A DNA stretch of 64,000 nt from Bradyrhizobium sp. NAS80.1 (GCF_001908205.1 NZ_LGHL01000012.1:1-64000), one strand, 5' to 3'; shown: positions 17,399-26,195, counted from the first letter of the stretch. Numbers and translations: made by a program. The notes: a model not told the origin generated them from the sequence alone.

Positions 17399-18319
17399 CT
17401 ATCCCTGCCTCTGCGCCAGATAGAACCCGCCGAGCACCGTGACGAGGCCCGCGGCCTGCAGCGCCGTCGGGGGCTCGCCGAGCAGCAGCCAGCCGACCAG
17501 CAACGTCAGCGCCGGCACGCAGGCCGGGAACACCGCGGCGCGGGCGACGCCGAGGCGCTGGACCGAAACGGCGAAGAGATAGAGCGCGGCGGGACCGGCG
17601 AGCACGCCCTGCGCCAGCGCCTGGATCGCATTCTCGCTGAAGCCGATCGCCGCGACGCGGGAGGGCCCGCCGGTCGCCAGGTAGATCGGCAGCAACTGCA
17701 GCGACAGCACGCTGATGACGAGCGCGGCCGACACCGCGGAGACGCGCCACTGGCGCAGCGCGGCGCCAAAGCTCGCGAACATGAAGCCGGTGAGCACGAA
17801 GATCAGATCACCCTGCACGCCGTCGGCCCCGATATGACCGATCGATTCGGCGCCGATCACGCAGAGGCCGCCGACGATGACGAAGGCGCCGGCAAGGCGC
17901 GAGGCGGAGATCCGCTCCTTCAGCACGACCGCAGCGAGCAGGAGGCCGCCGAGCGTCGCGCATGACGGCTGAATGACGCTGCCATGACCGAGCGGCACGA
18001 ACAGGAAGCCGGTGTAGGAGATCAGCGACATCACGGGGCCGCCGAGCACCATCAGCGCAAAGCCCCTGCCCCAGCCAATGCCGCAGAGATCGGAGATGCC
18101 GGCGCGCAACACCAGGGGCAGGAACGCGATGCCCGACCAGACGTAGCGATGCACCAGGAGATCGACGGGCGTGAAGCCGACCTTGAGGCCGTGCCGCGTG
18201 CCGGCAAAGCCCAGCGCCCAGAACAGCGCCGCGGACAGCCCGCAGACGACGCCAGCAAGCGCCGGCGCCGTATCGTTCTTCTGAATAAGAGCGTCAGCGC
18301 CGCTCGTCCGCTGATCCAT
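17399..18319 (-). CDS. DMT superfamily (EamA) transporter
   Basis: 306 residues with ten predicted membrane helices in two EamA repeats (LSAALFWALGFAGTRHGLKV starts repeat one; AAVFPACVPALTLLVGWLLL lies late in repeat two). An inner-membrane exporter or permease of unknown substrate. ATG 18319 is the only sensible start. Isolated from its neighbours by about 80-100 bases on each side. Confidence 0.85.
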   Translation of the reverse strand: MDQRTSGADALIQKNDTAPALAGVVCGLSAALFWALGFAGTRHGLKVGFTPVDLLVHRYVWSGIAFLPLVLRAGISDLCGIGWGRGFALMVLGGPVMSLISYTGFLFVPLGHGSVIQPSCATLGGLLLAAVVLKERISASRLAGAFVIVGGLCVIGAESIGHIGADGVQGDLIFVLTGFMFASFGAALRQWRVSAVSAALVISVLSLQLLPIYLATGGPSRVAAIGFSENAIQALAQGVLAGPAALYLFAVSVQRLGVARAAVFPACVPALTLLVGWLLLGEPPTALQAAGLVTVLGGFYLAQRQG

Positions 18320-18400
18320 GGCGCATGGCCTTACGTCAGGGTGCCGGCCGTCTCAACCCACGCCATTGCAGGGCTGGCACGCAGTGGCGAAGGCGTCGGC

Positions 18401-18820
18401 TCATCGTGCCTCTTCGCCAAACACCATCCGCCATCCCCCGCGCGTGTCCATGTATTCCCGCACCTCGCGGATACGCATCCCGGCAACGGTGAACACGAAA
18501 CAATAGTCGTTCTCGTATGACCTGCCGTCGGGAAGCGTGGCGCGCATCCGCTCCTCGACGATCACGACATCGCCATCGACGTAGACGCCGCGAAAGGCGA
18601 TATCGATGTCCGAGAACAACCGGTGCATCTCCTGCGCAATGAATCGTGCTATCTGCCTCGCGCCGACCATGTGGTCGGTGTGGTCGAGCGCAACCGCGGT
18701 GGCGTTGCCCTTCGGCGCGATCCATTGGGCATCGTCGGTGAACACCGCCGCGATGCGGTCGGCGTCGCGCGATGAAAAGGTCTTCCAGGCGTTCAGTACG
18801 ATATCTCTGGGGCTGGTCAC
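18401..18820 (-). CDS. NTF2-like (SnoaL-type) protein
   Basis: 139 residues from GTG 18820, chosen because GGAGA lies just upstream and the domain begins immediately (SPRDIVLNAWKTFSSRDADR). The fold shows helices then a beta sheet (IDIAFRGVYVDGDVVIVEER, YCFVFTVAGMRIREVREYMD). Such domains bind small hydrophobic ligands or act as isomerases; no catalytic residues can be assigned. The longer frame from 18886 runs into the intergenic region. Confidence 0.75.
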   Translation of the reverse strand: MTSPRDIVLNAWKTFSSRDADRIAAVFTDDAQWIAPKGNATAVALDHTDHMVGARQIARFIAQEMHRLFSDIDIAFRGVYVDGDVVIVEERMRATLPDGRSYENDYCFVFTVAGMRIREVREYMDTRGGWRMVFGEEAR

Positions 18821-18948
18821 GACGGACTCTCCGTTTGCATTAAGAGGTCCGCCTTCTAGGCCCCCAAACGCAATACGACTCGCCACAATCGGACTCGGTC
18901 ATCCCGCTGCCCTTTCGCCCGCGCACGCATGCGCGCTATCATCCGGCC

Positions 18949-19518
18949 ATGCTGAGCTTCGACACCTGCAATGCCGCGCGCCTGCGCCGCGATCCCCGCT
19001 TTGACGGCCGCTTCTTCACGGCAGTGAAGACCACGGGCATCTATTGCCGCCCGGTCTGTCCGGCCAAGCAGCCGCTGACGCGCAATGTCGTCTATTATCC
19101 GACGGCGGCCGCCGCCGAGGCCGCGGGATTCCGGCCGTGCCTGCGCTGCCGCCCCGAGACCGCGCCGTTCTGCCCGGCCTGGAACGGCACGCACTCGACG
19201 GTTGCACGGGCGCTCAAGCTGATCAATGAGGGCGCGCTCGACGAGGGTTCGGTGGTGACACTCGCGATGCGGCTCGGAATCTCCTCGCGTCATCTCGCGC
19301 GGCTGTTCGAACGGCATGTCGGCGCCACGCCGCAGCAGCTCGCCAGGACGCTCCGCGTCCAGCGCGCCAAGCGCCTGCTCGATGCCGGCGATCACACCAT
19401 GACGGATATCGCGTTCCTAGCCGGCTTCGGCAGTTTACGCCGCTTCAACGCCGCGTTCGCCGAGCTCTACGGGCGCTCGCCATCGCGCCTGCGCGCGGTG
19501 CGGCAACGCAGGGCGTAG
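18949..19518 (+). CDS. Ada metal-binding domain plus AraC helix-turn-helix regulator
   Basis: 189 residues. Residues about 1-75 form the Ada zinc-binding domain, with Cys in IYCRPVCPAK and in RPCLRCRPE; the first is the phosphotriester-repair acceptor in Ada. Residues about 85-185 are an AraC-type double helix-turn-helix (LGISSRHLARLFERHVGATP and TDIAFLAGFGSLRRFNAAFA). In many relatives this unit is fused to an AlkA glycosylase; here the frame ends after RSPSRLR. It may act as a methylation-damage-responsive activator. A solo gene. Confidence 0.85.
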   Translation: MLSFDTCNAARLRRDPRFDGRFFTAVKTTGIYCRPVCPAKQPLTRNVVYYPTAAAAEAAGFRPCLRCRPETAPFCPAWNGTHSTVARALKLINEGALDEGSVVTLAMRLGISSRHLARLFERHVGATPQQLARTLRVQRAKRLLDAGDHTMTDIAFLAGFGSLRRFNAAFAELYGRSPSRLRAVRQRRA

Positions 19519-19540
19519 CGCTATCGCAGCCCGTTACGAG

Positions 19541-19687
19541 CTAGAAAAATCCGGGGCTGAGATCGAGCCCGTATGTCAGGCTCAGCACGAACACGAACAG
19601 TGCGGCGGCCGCGAACATCGCGGTGTCCCTGAGAATGAACGCGCGCGGCGAGGTGGTCGCGATAACGGCTTTCTGTGCAACGGGCAT
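19541..19687 (-). CDS. Small single-pass membrane protein
   Basis: 48 residues, MPVAQKAVIATTSPRAFILR..., with a hydrophobic segment AMFAAAALFVFVLSLTYGLD and end LSPGFF. ATG 19687 has TTGGAGG five bases upstream. Too short for most gene callers but well supported by start signal and composition. Function unknown. Confidence 0.65.
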   Translation of the reverse strand: MPVAQKAVIATTSPRAFILRDTAMFAAAALFVFVLSLTYGLDLSPGFF

Positions 19688-19957
19688 ATGGCCTCCAATA
19701 TGACTTCAAAAATTGGCCGCACGGATGCGGCGGCCGCATCAGGCACGCGACCCTCAAAACAAAGCGTTAAATGGAAGGGCGCCGTTATGAACGGGCATAC
19801 ATAACCGGCACATCCACGCGAACTTTTTCGCGGCCGGAGTCTCGATCAGCGCATCGAATTTGTTGCAATGCGACATGCACCACCGCAATGCAACATCACG
19901 CCCGGCGCATGGCGATGTTTAATCACCCAGCGCCTTGAGTTCCCTGCCCTCGGCGGT

Positions 19958-20161
19958 TCAACCGCCAAGCACGTTACCCCAGCCATCGAAAACGTAGGCC
20001 TTCCAAGCCACGGTTCCATCCCTGCGCGGTCGGCTGGCAAGCCGATAGTCATCGGCCTGTTCTGCGGTCCAGGTGATGATCTCGCCGGAGACGCGATCAT
20101 ACAGGATGGCGGGCTCGGTGGGGTCGAAGGCGTCCATGGGACGAAGCGAGGAATGCGTCAT
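19958..20161 (-). CDS. Small hypothetical protein
   Basis: 67 residues. The conserved-looking core is DPTEPAILYDRVSGEIITWT then WKAYVFDGWGNVL. The start may be ATG 20161 or ATG 20137 (MDAFDPTEP); neither has a strong ribosome-binding site. No signal peptide or known family. Confidence 0.55.
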   Translation of the reverse strand: MTHSSLRPMDAFDPTEPAILYDRVSGEIITWTAEQADDYRLASRPRRDGTVAWKAYVFDGWGNVLGG

Positions 20162-20302
20162 GGCCGACTAACGCGCAGGCGGCTGCAAAGTTGCCGCGCG
20201 ACGTCGGGTAAAATGCCGCGTCCGGGACACGCGGGGATAAGCGCCCTCCCTTCGGCTCCGTCATGCGAACCGCTATTTCAACGCGGTCGCGCCTGGAGCT
20301 TT

Positions 20303-20440
20303 TCAGACGAGATTGGTGCCGAGCGCATAGATGACTTCAATGATGGCGAGCGCAATGCCCGCAGCGATCAGGCCGTATTCAATCGCGGTCGCGCCGGATT
20401 CATCGGCGGCAAATTTAAGAAATATGTCTTTCAATTTCAC
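20303..20440 (-). CDS. Flp/Fap-type IVb pilin
   Basis: 45 residues from GTG 20440 (GGGAAATT just upstream). Contains the Flp signature: short basic leader, ESGATAIEYGLIAAGIALAI, and a hydrophobic tail. The prepilin peptidase would cut between Gly and ATAIEY. Flp pilins build Tad pili, which need the tad/cpa genes; none is in this window, so this is an orphan copy. The longer reverse frame to 20671 is not protein-like upstream. Confidence 0.85.
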   Translation of the reverse strand: MKLKDIFLKFAADESGATAIEYGLIAAGIALAIIEVIYALGTNLV

Positions 20441-20748
20441 AATTTCCCAATCCTGCCGGACGTTCCGGCACGAGAGAGATGCACACCCCACAATCCAAGA
20501 TTGAGTAAATTCCCCGATTTGACGACAATCGGCGCTGCCTTTGCAGATCTTTTCCCGCCTGCCTGGCCCTGGAACCGAGATGGAACCTTCGTTGCGCCTA
20601 CGCAACACCCGCCCGAAAAGGTCTTTTTCGCCGAATTGCGCCATTGCCTCGCCACATGGTCTTCCGAACAATTAACGTGCCGCGTGCTTGGCTATGCACG
20701 CCGTTCCGACAAGGCAGGTTCGAACAGAACCGTTTGGAGGCAGGGATC

Positions 20749-22071
20749 ATGAATGATCGGCGGTCTCTTCTGGTGGCAATTCTGTGCCCCTCGGCCGTTA
20801 TGGCCGGCTGGTTGACGCTCTCGCTGTCCGCCCACGCTCCAGCCCTCGTCGAGAATAGCGGCGCCAATGCGACTGCCGTCTCGCATGCGAAAGATCTCAA
20901 TCGACTCCTGCTCGCCGATGTTCCGCGCGCTGCGACAATCGAGGATGGCATCGCGTTGACCGCCGACATCGCGGCTGCCGTGGCTGCGGCGCCGAGCCTG
21001 GCGGCGACCAGCGACGAAACGACGCCCGACACACCCCGCCCCCCGCCGTCAAGGTCGCGTCGGCCGATCCGGCGCTGATCTTGCCGACGGAGCCGCCCGC
21101 GTCGCAGATTTCGCCTGAACCGGCGCCCGCTGTCAGCGAGGCTGCACCAGCGGAAGCCGCGCCGGCGCAAACGCCAGAGTCTGTCAAAATCGCATCCGCC
21201 GATCCCGCCGAGATCGTGACGACAGACGCCCTGTCCCCCGCGGCGATCGCGAGCGGTCCGGCGGCAACTGAGAGCAAGGCGTCACCGCCCGCGGACACTG
21301 TTGCCGTGCTCGACGAATGCTTCGTCATGGATGCCTGCATCGACCGCTATCTCTGGACGCTCTACCAGCGCACACCCAAGGAAGACTCGATCAAGGTCGA
21401 GGAGCGCCGCGCCGTCACCGTCAAGCGCAGGGGGGAAGACGAGGACGGTGATGCGCGGCTTCACGAAGCTGGTCGACGAGGATTTCGGCTGGAAGGATCC
21501 GAAGGCCGCCGAGCACGCCGGCATGCCAATGATGGATTACGTGATCGGCGGCATGGACCGCAGCTTCAAGCGAAAGCTGTTTCGCGCGCTGCTTGCAGCA
21601 GAGGCCGCAGGCCTCTCGCCGGGCATCACCAGCGCGTTCCGCGACGACTATCGCCAGTCGATCGCGAGCGGCCTGAAGGCCGCCTCCGACCGCTCCTATC
21701 ATGGCGGCAGCTCGCGCGGCGGCTACGGCCACGGCATGGCGGCTGACATCGTCAGCACCAAGGGCGACAATCGCGCTCAGCGCTGGGTCTCGACCGAGGC
21801 GCTGTGGAAGTGGGTTGACGCCAACGGCAAGGCGCTCGGCATCGGCCGGCCCTATCTCGACCGCGATCCGCCACATGTCGGCCCGATCGACGGTCAGGAA
21901 TACATCTCACGCCGTGGCATAGCGGATGGCAAGGTAGCGGCACACGTGAAGTCCAGGAAGGTCCGGACCGCGGCCCACGCAAGGCCGCCAAAGGCACAGG
22001 CCGCGCGCGTGCAGAAGAGCTCGGCGAAGTCGCAGAAGTCGGCGCAAACCGCCTCTAAGCGGGCGACCTGA
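20749..22071 (+). pseudogene. Exported peptidase M15-like protein with two compensating frameshifts
   Basis: Three frame segments make one protein. 20749 to about 21040 gives a signal-anchor N-terminus (LVAILCPSAVMAGWLTLSLS). About 21040-21430 is in another frame with a Pro/Ala-rich linker then CFVMDACIDRYLWTLYQRTP. About 21435-22071 returns to the first frame with the catalytic-like part (FTKLVDEDFGWKDP, SAFRDDYRQSIASGLKAASD, GYGHGMAADIVS, RDPPHVGPIDG). The shifts coincide with C6 at 21039-21044 (one base missing) and G6 at 21430-21435 (one extra). Without them the protein is about 440 residues. The HGxAAD and PxHV patterns suggest an M15-like zinc D,D-carboxypeptidase; the Lys/Ala-rich tail is basic. 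Confidence 0.75.
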
Positions 22072-22075
22072 GCCG

Positions 22076-22894
22076 TTACGCCTTCCGCCCCGGCGTCGGC
22101 AGCGGCACGAGGCGCATCTCGGCAGTGCCTGCCTCTTGCGTGCGTACCAGCACCGCAAAGATGGTCTCGACCGCAAGCCGCACCGCCGCCTCGGTTGCCT
22201 TGCCCTTGGCGAGGTGTGCCGCGATCAGGCCGGTCAGGAGATCGCCAGTGCCATAGGGGCGGATCGGCAGCCGCGGCGTCGCAAAGCGCGACAACTGACC
22301 GTCGGCGCAGAGGATCGTCTCCACCTGCCCGTCAGGCGTGTCCGTGAGCATGCAGCCTGTGGCGACGACGTCGATGCGGCGTCTTCCCGCAAGCGCCGCG
22401 CAAGCCGTGCGCAAGCTCTGCTCATCGGCGATCGAAGTGCCCGCGAGCAACTCGAGCTCGAACTGGTTCGGCGTGGTCAGGTTCGCGGCTGGCAGCAGCC
22501 GCTGCCGCAGCACGTCCAAAATGCCGTCGGCGACATAAACGCGGCCGTCGTCGCCGATCACGGGATCGCAGAGATAGACGAGTTTCGAATTGCGCATCAA
22601 CGCCCGCTCGACGAAATCGGCGACGGCAGCGGCATTGCCGGGTGAGCCGAGATAGCCGGTGACGAGCACCGCGGCCTCGTCGACGAGGTCTCGCTCCTCG
22701 ACGCCCCTCAGAAGATCGGCGACGAGTTCGGTCTCCAGCACCCGCCCGCGCAGGCTCGGATAGCGCGGATGGTTCGACAGGAGCGTCGTCGGCACCGCCG
22801 CGACGTTCACTCCCTCCGCCTGGATGGCATAGGCGGCAGCGCTGTTGCCGACATGGCCATGGACCACCTGGCTTTGAATGGAGATGACGAGCAT
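22076..22894 (-). CDS. pdxY: Pyridoxal kinase
   Basis: 272 residues from ATG 22894, where homologues begin (LVISIQSQVVHGHVGNSAA). This is a ribokinase-fold vitamin B6 kinase: the HGHVGN substrate loop near the start, LVYLCDPVIGDDGRVY in the middle, TPNQFELELLAG, and GTGDLLTGLIAAHLAKG with the catalytic Asp. It converts pyridoxal to pyridoxal 5'-phosphate with ATP in the salvage pathway. Convergent with the M15-like gene four bases away. The extension to 22930 is unnecessary. Confidence 0.92.
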   Translation of the reverse strand: MLVISIQSQVVHGHVGNSAAAYAIQAEGVNVAAVPTTLLSNHPRYPSLRGRVLETELVADLLRGVEERDLVDEAAVLVTGYLGSPGNAAAVADFVERALMRNSKLVYLCDPVIGDDGRVYVADGILDVLRQRLLPAANLTTPNQFELELLAGTSIADEQSLRTACAALAGRRRIDVVATGCMLTDTPDGQVETILCADGQLSRFATPRLPIRPYGTGDLLTGLIAAHLAKGKATEAAVRLAVETIFAVLVRTQEAGTAEMRLVPLPTPGRKA

Positions 22895-22932
22895 GGACAG
22901 GTCCGTAGGGGCAAACGCGTTGCAAGGCAAGC

Positions 22933-22967
22933 GTAGCCCGTATGGCGCGAAGCGTAATCCGGGCTAC
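22933..22967 (+). repeat. Short dispersed palindromic repeat
   Basis: GTAGCCCG at the left and CGGGCTAC at the right with partial inner pairing; a short relative of 14495-14577. It overlaps the stop codon of the reverse-strand paiB-like gene. Confidence 0.6.
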
Positions 22968-23611
22968 AGGCCTACGGTCCGATACGCGAGCCCCGGCCGC
23001 AGTGCCTGCATCTTCCGGGCCAGCCGCCGGTGTCCCGTCTCCTCCGACCGTGCCAGCCGGTCGGCCACCGCGATATGATCCGCGTCGCTCTTGTGCTGAT
23101 TGAGCTTGGCCTGCCCCTCGACAGTGTCCACCACGAGATCGATGACGCGGATCGCAGCTAGCATGCTTTCGCGCTTGTCCGGCTCCATCTGCGCGAGGTC
23201 CCAGGGCCGCTTCGGCAGCCGGGATTCGGCCACCGCAAGCAGCGCGTCGCCGTGCCCGCGGTTCTCGTCCAGCCCGCGCAGATGCGCCGCACCCGACAGA
23301 TGAACGGCCTCGTAGAGCCAGGTCGAGACGTTGTCCGGCGAGGCATACCAGTCGTTGGAGATGTAGGCATCGTCACCGGCCACGATCAGCAGGAATCGCC
23401 TGTTTCCGTCTGCGAGCGGGACGAGCGGATTCCTGGCCGTGAAATGGATCTGCACGATGGCGCGTCCGTCGCGCTGATCCAGCACGAACGGCACGTGCGA
23501 GGCACGCGGGCCGCGCTCATCCGCCGCCACGATCATGCCGAAGCCGCGTTGCCCGGCGAATTCCAGCGCGCGCTGCTCCTCGATTCGGAACTGGGGACGG
23601 AGGACATGCAT
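22964..23611 (-). CDS. paiB: PaiB-type FMN-binding regulator
   Basis: 215 residues from ATG 23611 (MHVLRPQFRIEEQRALEFA). It shows the FMN-binding split barrel: GMIVAADERGPRASHVPFVL, VQIHFTARNPLVPL, YISNDWYASPDNVSTWLYEA and KLNQHKSD. Known PaiB proteins act as negative regulators in Bacillus, while alphaproteobacterial members are often called by family only. It is upstream of pdxY in the same orientation, and both relate to flavin or B6 cofactors, but the spacing (70 bases with a repeat) gives no proof of an operon. Confidence 0.85.
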   Translation of the reverse strand: MHVLRPQFRIEEQRALEFAGQRGFGMIVAADERGPRASHVPFVLDQRDGRAIVQIHFTARNPLVPLADGNRRFLLIVAGDDAYISNDWYASPDNVSTWLYEAVHLSGAAHLRGLDENRGHGDALLAVAESRLPKRPWDLAQMEPDKRESMLAAIRVIDLVVDTVEGQAKLNQHKSDADHIAVADRLARSEETGHRRLARKMQALRPGLAYRTVGL

Positions 23612-23810
23612 GCCTGGCGCTCGATTGCTGGATGTTGGGCAAGCCGAGGCTAACCCATGATCTCGCGAAATCCGAACGGGAATCCACTGCGTGGTTCGCA
23701 ACCCAGCCTCGCTGCACCGCCTCTGTCGCCGGTTCGTCACGCCCGAGTGGTATGCCTCGGGAGCAGGCCAAAGCCCACCGAAAAGCCACGATCCGTTTGT
23801 TGAACATACC

Positions 23811-23822
23811 TACCGCGCGGTA
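23811..23822 (+). promoter_or_regulatory. Palindromic operator upstream of the SMR pump
   Basis: TACCGCGCGGTA is a perfect 12-base palindrome 11 bases before ATG 23834, preceded by ATACC (23806-23810) that pairs with GGTAT (23819-23823). This style and position fit a TetR-family operator; the TetR gene lies directly downstream of the pump. Confidence 0.55.
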
Positions 23823-23833
23823 TCTTTGCGACC

Positions 23834-24193
23834 ATGCCCGAGCCCATCATGACCTCCGCCTTCAATGCCTACGCAGCGCTCGCCCTCGCCATCGTCTTCG
23901 AGGTCACCGCGTCCGCCTTCCTCCAGCAGTCCGCGCAGTTCACGCGGCCCTGGCCAACGCTGGCCATGGTGCTGTTCTACGTCGCCTCGTTCTATGCGCT
24001 ATCGGTCGCGATCCGGGTCATTCCCCTGAGCATCGCCTATGCGATCTGGGGCGGCGTCGGCATTATCCTCACGGCCACGGTCTCCTTCGTACTGTTCCGC
24101 CAGATGCTGGACGCCGCGGCCTTCGTCGGCATCGCGTTGATCGTGTCCGGGGTCGTGATCATCAACCTGTTCTCGGAGACGACGGTGCACTGA
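23834..24193 (+). CDS. Small multidrug resistance (SMR/EmrE-like) transporter
   Basis: 119 residues with four membrane helices. Helix one carries the membrane-embedded Glu (ALALAIVFEVTASAFL), the proton- and drug-binding residue of the family. IPLSIAYAIWGGVGIILTA is the conserved helix-three segment. It exports cationic drugs or guanidinium-like compounds by proton exchange as a dimer. ATG 23849 (MTSAFNAY) is an alternative start. The stop TGA overlaps the start of the TetR gene (ATG 24193), so the two are co-translated. Confidence 0.9.
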   Translation: MPEPIMTSAFNAYAALALAIVFEVTASAFLQQSAQFTRPWPTLAMVLFYVASFYALSVAIRVIPLSIAYAIWGGVGIILTATVSFVLFRQMLDAAAFVGIALIVSGVVIINLFSETTVH

Positions 24194-24795
24194 TGCCGGC
24201 CAGCGCCTACACCCGCACCAAGCAACCGGAGCAGGTCCGACGCGCCCTGCTCGACTGCGCCGCGGCCATCGCGATGGACCATGGCGTCTCCGGCGTAACG
24301 GTGCAGGCGGTGGCGGCGGCGGCCGGCGTCACCAAGGGCGGGCTGTTTCATCATTTCTCGAGCAAGCAAGCGCTGATCGAGGGCCTGTTTGCCGACCTGC
24401 TCGCCCGCGTGAATGCCGAGATCGACGCCGCGGTTGAGGCCGATCCCAAGCCGCGCGGCAGCTTCACGCGAGCCTATGTGAATGCAGTGTTTACGGGCAA
24501 GGCCTTCGGCTTCGCCACCCCCTGGGCGGCGCTGAGCATGGTCGTGGTCACCGATCCATCACTGCGCCGGCTCTGGAACGACTGGATGAAAGCGCGGCTG
24601 AAGCGCCACCGTGCGACTGACGGCGCACCCGATTTGCATATCGTGCGCCTCGCCGCCGACGGCGCCTGGCTGTCCTATGTCACGACGGGACAGACACGCA
24701 TGAGCGCGGATCTGCGGGCCGTACACGACCGCCTGATCGCGCAGACCCATCGCCTAGGGCGTGGACGCACTAGCACGAAGCCAAATTCGGATTGA
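24193..24795 (+). CDS. TetR-family regulator of the SMR pump
   Basis: 200 residues. The N-terminal helix-turn-helix (VTVQAVAAAAGVTKGGLFHH then FSSKQALIEGL) is the TetR_N signature at about residues 35-65. The C-terminal ligand domain is AcrR-like (TetR_C_33 style). Translationally coupled to the SMR gene. It probably represses the pair through the palindrome at 23811-23822 and releases it on binding a pump substrate; this is inference from position. Confidence 0.88.
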   Translation: MPASAYTRTKQPEQVRRALLDCAAAIAMDHGVSGVTVQAVAAAAGVTKGGLFHHFSSKQALIEGLFADLLARVNAEIDAAVEADPKPRGSFTRAYVNAVFTGKAFGFATPWAALSMVVVTDPSLRRLWNDWMKARLKRHRATDGAPDLHIVRLAADGAWLSYVTTGQTRMSADLRAVHDRLIAQTHRLGRGRTSTKPNSD

Positions 24796-24846
24796 TGCGA
24801 GTTTGACGAACGCCAGCTGTTCAACCTTCTCCCTTGTGGGAGAAAT

Positions 24847-25197
24847 TCAAGGGGCTCCGATCGGCTGGGCCATCCAGCGGAAGATGCGCCGGATCAAACC
24901 GTCGCGCCGGCTTGGCTCCAGCATCTCGTCCAGCGCCATCACGCGCCTGAGGAAATAGTCCAGGAACCGCATGTCGTTCGGCTCGGTAACGGTGAACTTG
25001 TCGCCGCCGAAAAACACGGTGTAGTCGTAGAAGAACTGCCCGATCATCGGGATCATCGGCGTACTCGCACTGTCCTTCGAGACCACGAATTGCGAGGGCT
25101 CGAGCCCATGCTCGCGCATCACCTGCTCAACCAGCGGCAGCTTGCGCGTGAACTCGCCAGAGAAGCCGCCCACGGTGGATTGCAGGATGATCGACAC
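24847..25197 (-). CDS. Hypothetical cytosolic protein
   Basis: 116 residues, start GTG 25197 (VSIILQSTVGGFSGEF). Contains a hydrophobic FFYDYTVFFGGDKFTV and DYFLRRVMALDEML. No signal peptide or known motif. Start signal is weak. Conserved-looking composition argues for a real gene; function unknown. Confidence 0.6.
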   Translation of the reverse strand: MSIILQSTVGGFSGEFTRKLPLVEQVMREHGLEPSQFVVSKDSASTPMIPMIGQFFYDYTVFFGGDKFTVTEPNDMRFLDYFLRRVMALDEMLEPSRRDGLIRRIFRWMAQPIGAP

Positions 25198-25385
25198 GGC
25201 TTTGTCCGCCCTGCGTCGGCATTGCGCCCCGTCACCCTCGGCCGGTTGACCGGCGAAGGATCAAGCAAGCTTAAACCCACGCGATCAGGCAAGGGAGGCC
25301 CTCATGGCCAAATTCAGCATGCGATGATACGTCGGATGTTGAAGCCAAGGTCCATGGCACCGGGCGTCGGCCCTGATTAACGGGA

Positions 25386-25472
25386 CTGCTGGCGCGGCGA
25401 CCGACCAAGGTCGCTGCCGTCGCACTCGCCAACAAGCTTGCCAGGATGGCCTGGGCGCCGGCAGATTTATGG
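25386..25472 (+). pseudogene. Remnant of an IS110-family transposase C-terminus
   Basis: The frame starting at 25386 reads LLARRPTKVAAVALANKLAR then MAWA, the characteristic end of IS110/IS1111 transposases. It then loses homology. No upstream transposase domain is present. The flanks of the gap 25198-25509 show nothing else. Confidence 0.7.
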
Positions 25473-25509
25473 GTTCACGGCCTAACTAAACCCGGAAACG
25501 GAACGAGAG

Positions 25510-25875
25510 CTAGTGGTTCTGCACCGGCTTGGGCGGACGTGGCGCAGATCGGGATGACTTTGTGCCAGGCTTTGCGGCTGCGCGCGGAGGCGGTCCATCG
25601 ATCGACTCCAGATACGCAGCGAGCGCTTTGGCAGAGTCGGAACTGGTCGCGTAATGATCCCTGAGGAACCAGGCGAGCGTCAGGCTGAAGCGCCCTTTCG
25701 CCAATCCCCGCGGGCTGCGATGGCAGGTCGCGCAACCGTCCGCGAACAGCTTTGCAGGCGGTTTGCCGGCGTCGAGATTTTGCGCGGACGCGACCGTCGC
25801 CGTCAGTGCGGCGGCGGCTACGAGAGTCATGAGGGGCGCGATCACATCGCGCCCCGGTCGAAACAGCGAAATCAA
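25510..25875 (-). CDS. Exported c-type cytochrome-like protein
   Basis: 121 residues from TTG 25875, chosen because AGGGGA is upstream and it yields a full signal peptide (LISLFRPGR then PLMTLVAAAALTATVASAQ). Later candidates are GTG 25845 and ATG 25830. One haem-binding CATCH motif lies soon after the signal. The protein is short and ends Pro/Lys-rich; a distal Met ligand is not obvious. Likely a small periplasmic electron carrier or a degenerate one. Confidence 0.65.
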   Translation of the reverse strand: MISLFRPGRDVIAPLMTLVAAAALTATVASAQNLDAGKPPAKLFADGCATCHRSPRGLAKGRFSLTLAWFLRDHYATSSDSAKALAAYLESIDGPPPRAAAKPGTKSSRSAPRPPKPVQNH

Positions 25876-25904
25876 ATGTCGTCCCCTAGCCCCGTCGCGC
25901 GCGG

Positions 25905-26072
25905 TCACGCCGCCAGCAACTGATCAAATTCGGTCGGAGTATAGGCCTTGCCGTCCGGGTCAGTGATGACGACGCTCCACCCCTCGCTCGCCCACACCTT
26001 TGCCTTCGCCACGATGAGCAACCGGCTCTCACGGGCGAAACTGCACTTCTCATTATCGCGTTCTGCGACCAT
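25905..26072 (-). CDS. Small hypothetical protein
   Basis: 55 residues from ATG 26072: MVAERDNEKCSFARESRLLI then WSVVITDPDGKAYTPTEFDQ. No strong ribosome-binding site; the upstream part of the longer frame (to 26189) is repeat-derived (LPRGERVRG). Similar short proteins are frequent in Bradyrhizobium. Function unknown. Confidence 0.55.
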   Translation of the reverse strand: MVAERDNEKCSFARESRLLIVAKAKVWASEGWSVVITDPDGKAYTPTEFDQLLAA

Positions 26073-26195
26073 TTTATAGGCCAATGCGTATCCCCTGGCG
26101 TTGCCCCGCACCCGTTCCCCTCGTGGCAGCGGGCTTTGGCGGCAATTCGCCGGGAGCGTGGCAATTTGGTGCCATCCACTAGCACTCAATATCTG

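Noticed and set aside
23640..23833. Guanidine (mini-ykkC) riboswitch before the SMR gene
   Set aside because: I looked for paired ACGR hairpins and did not see them; a palindromic operator explains the region better.
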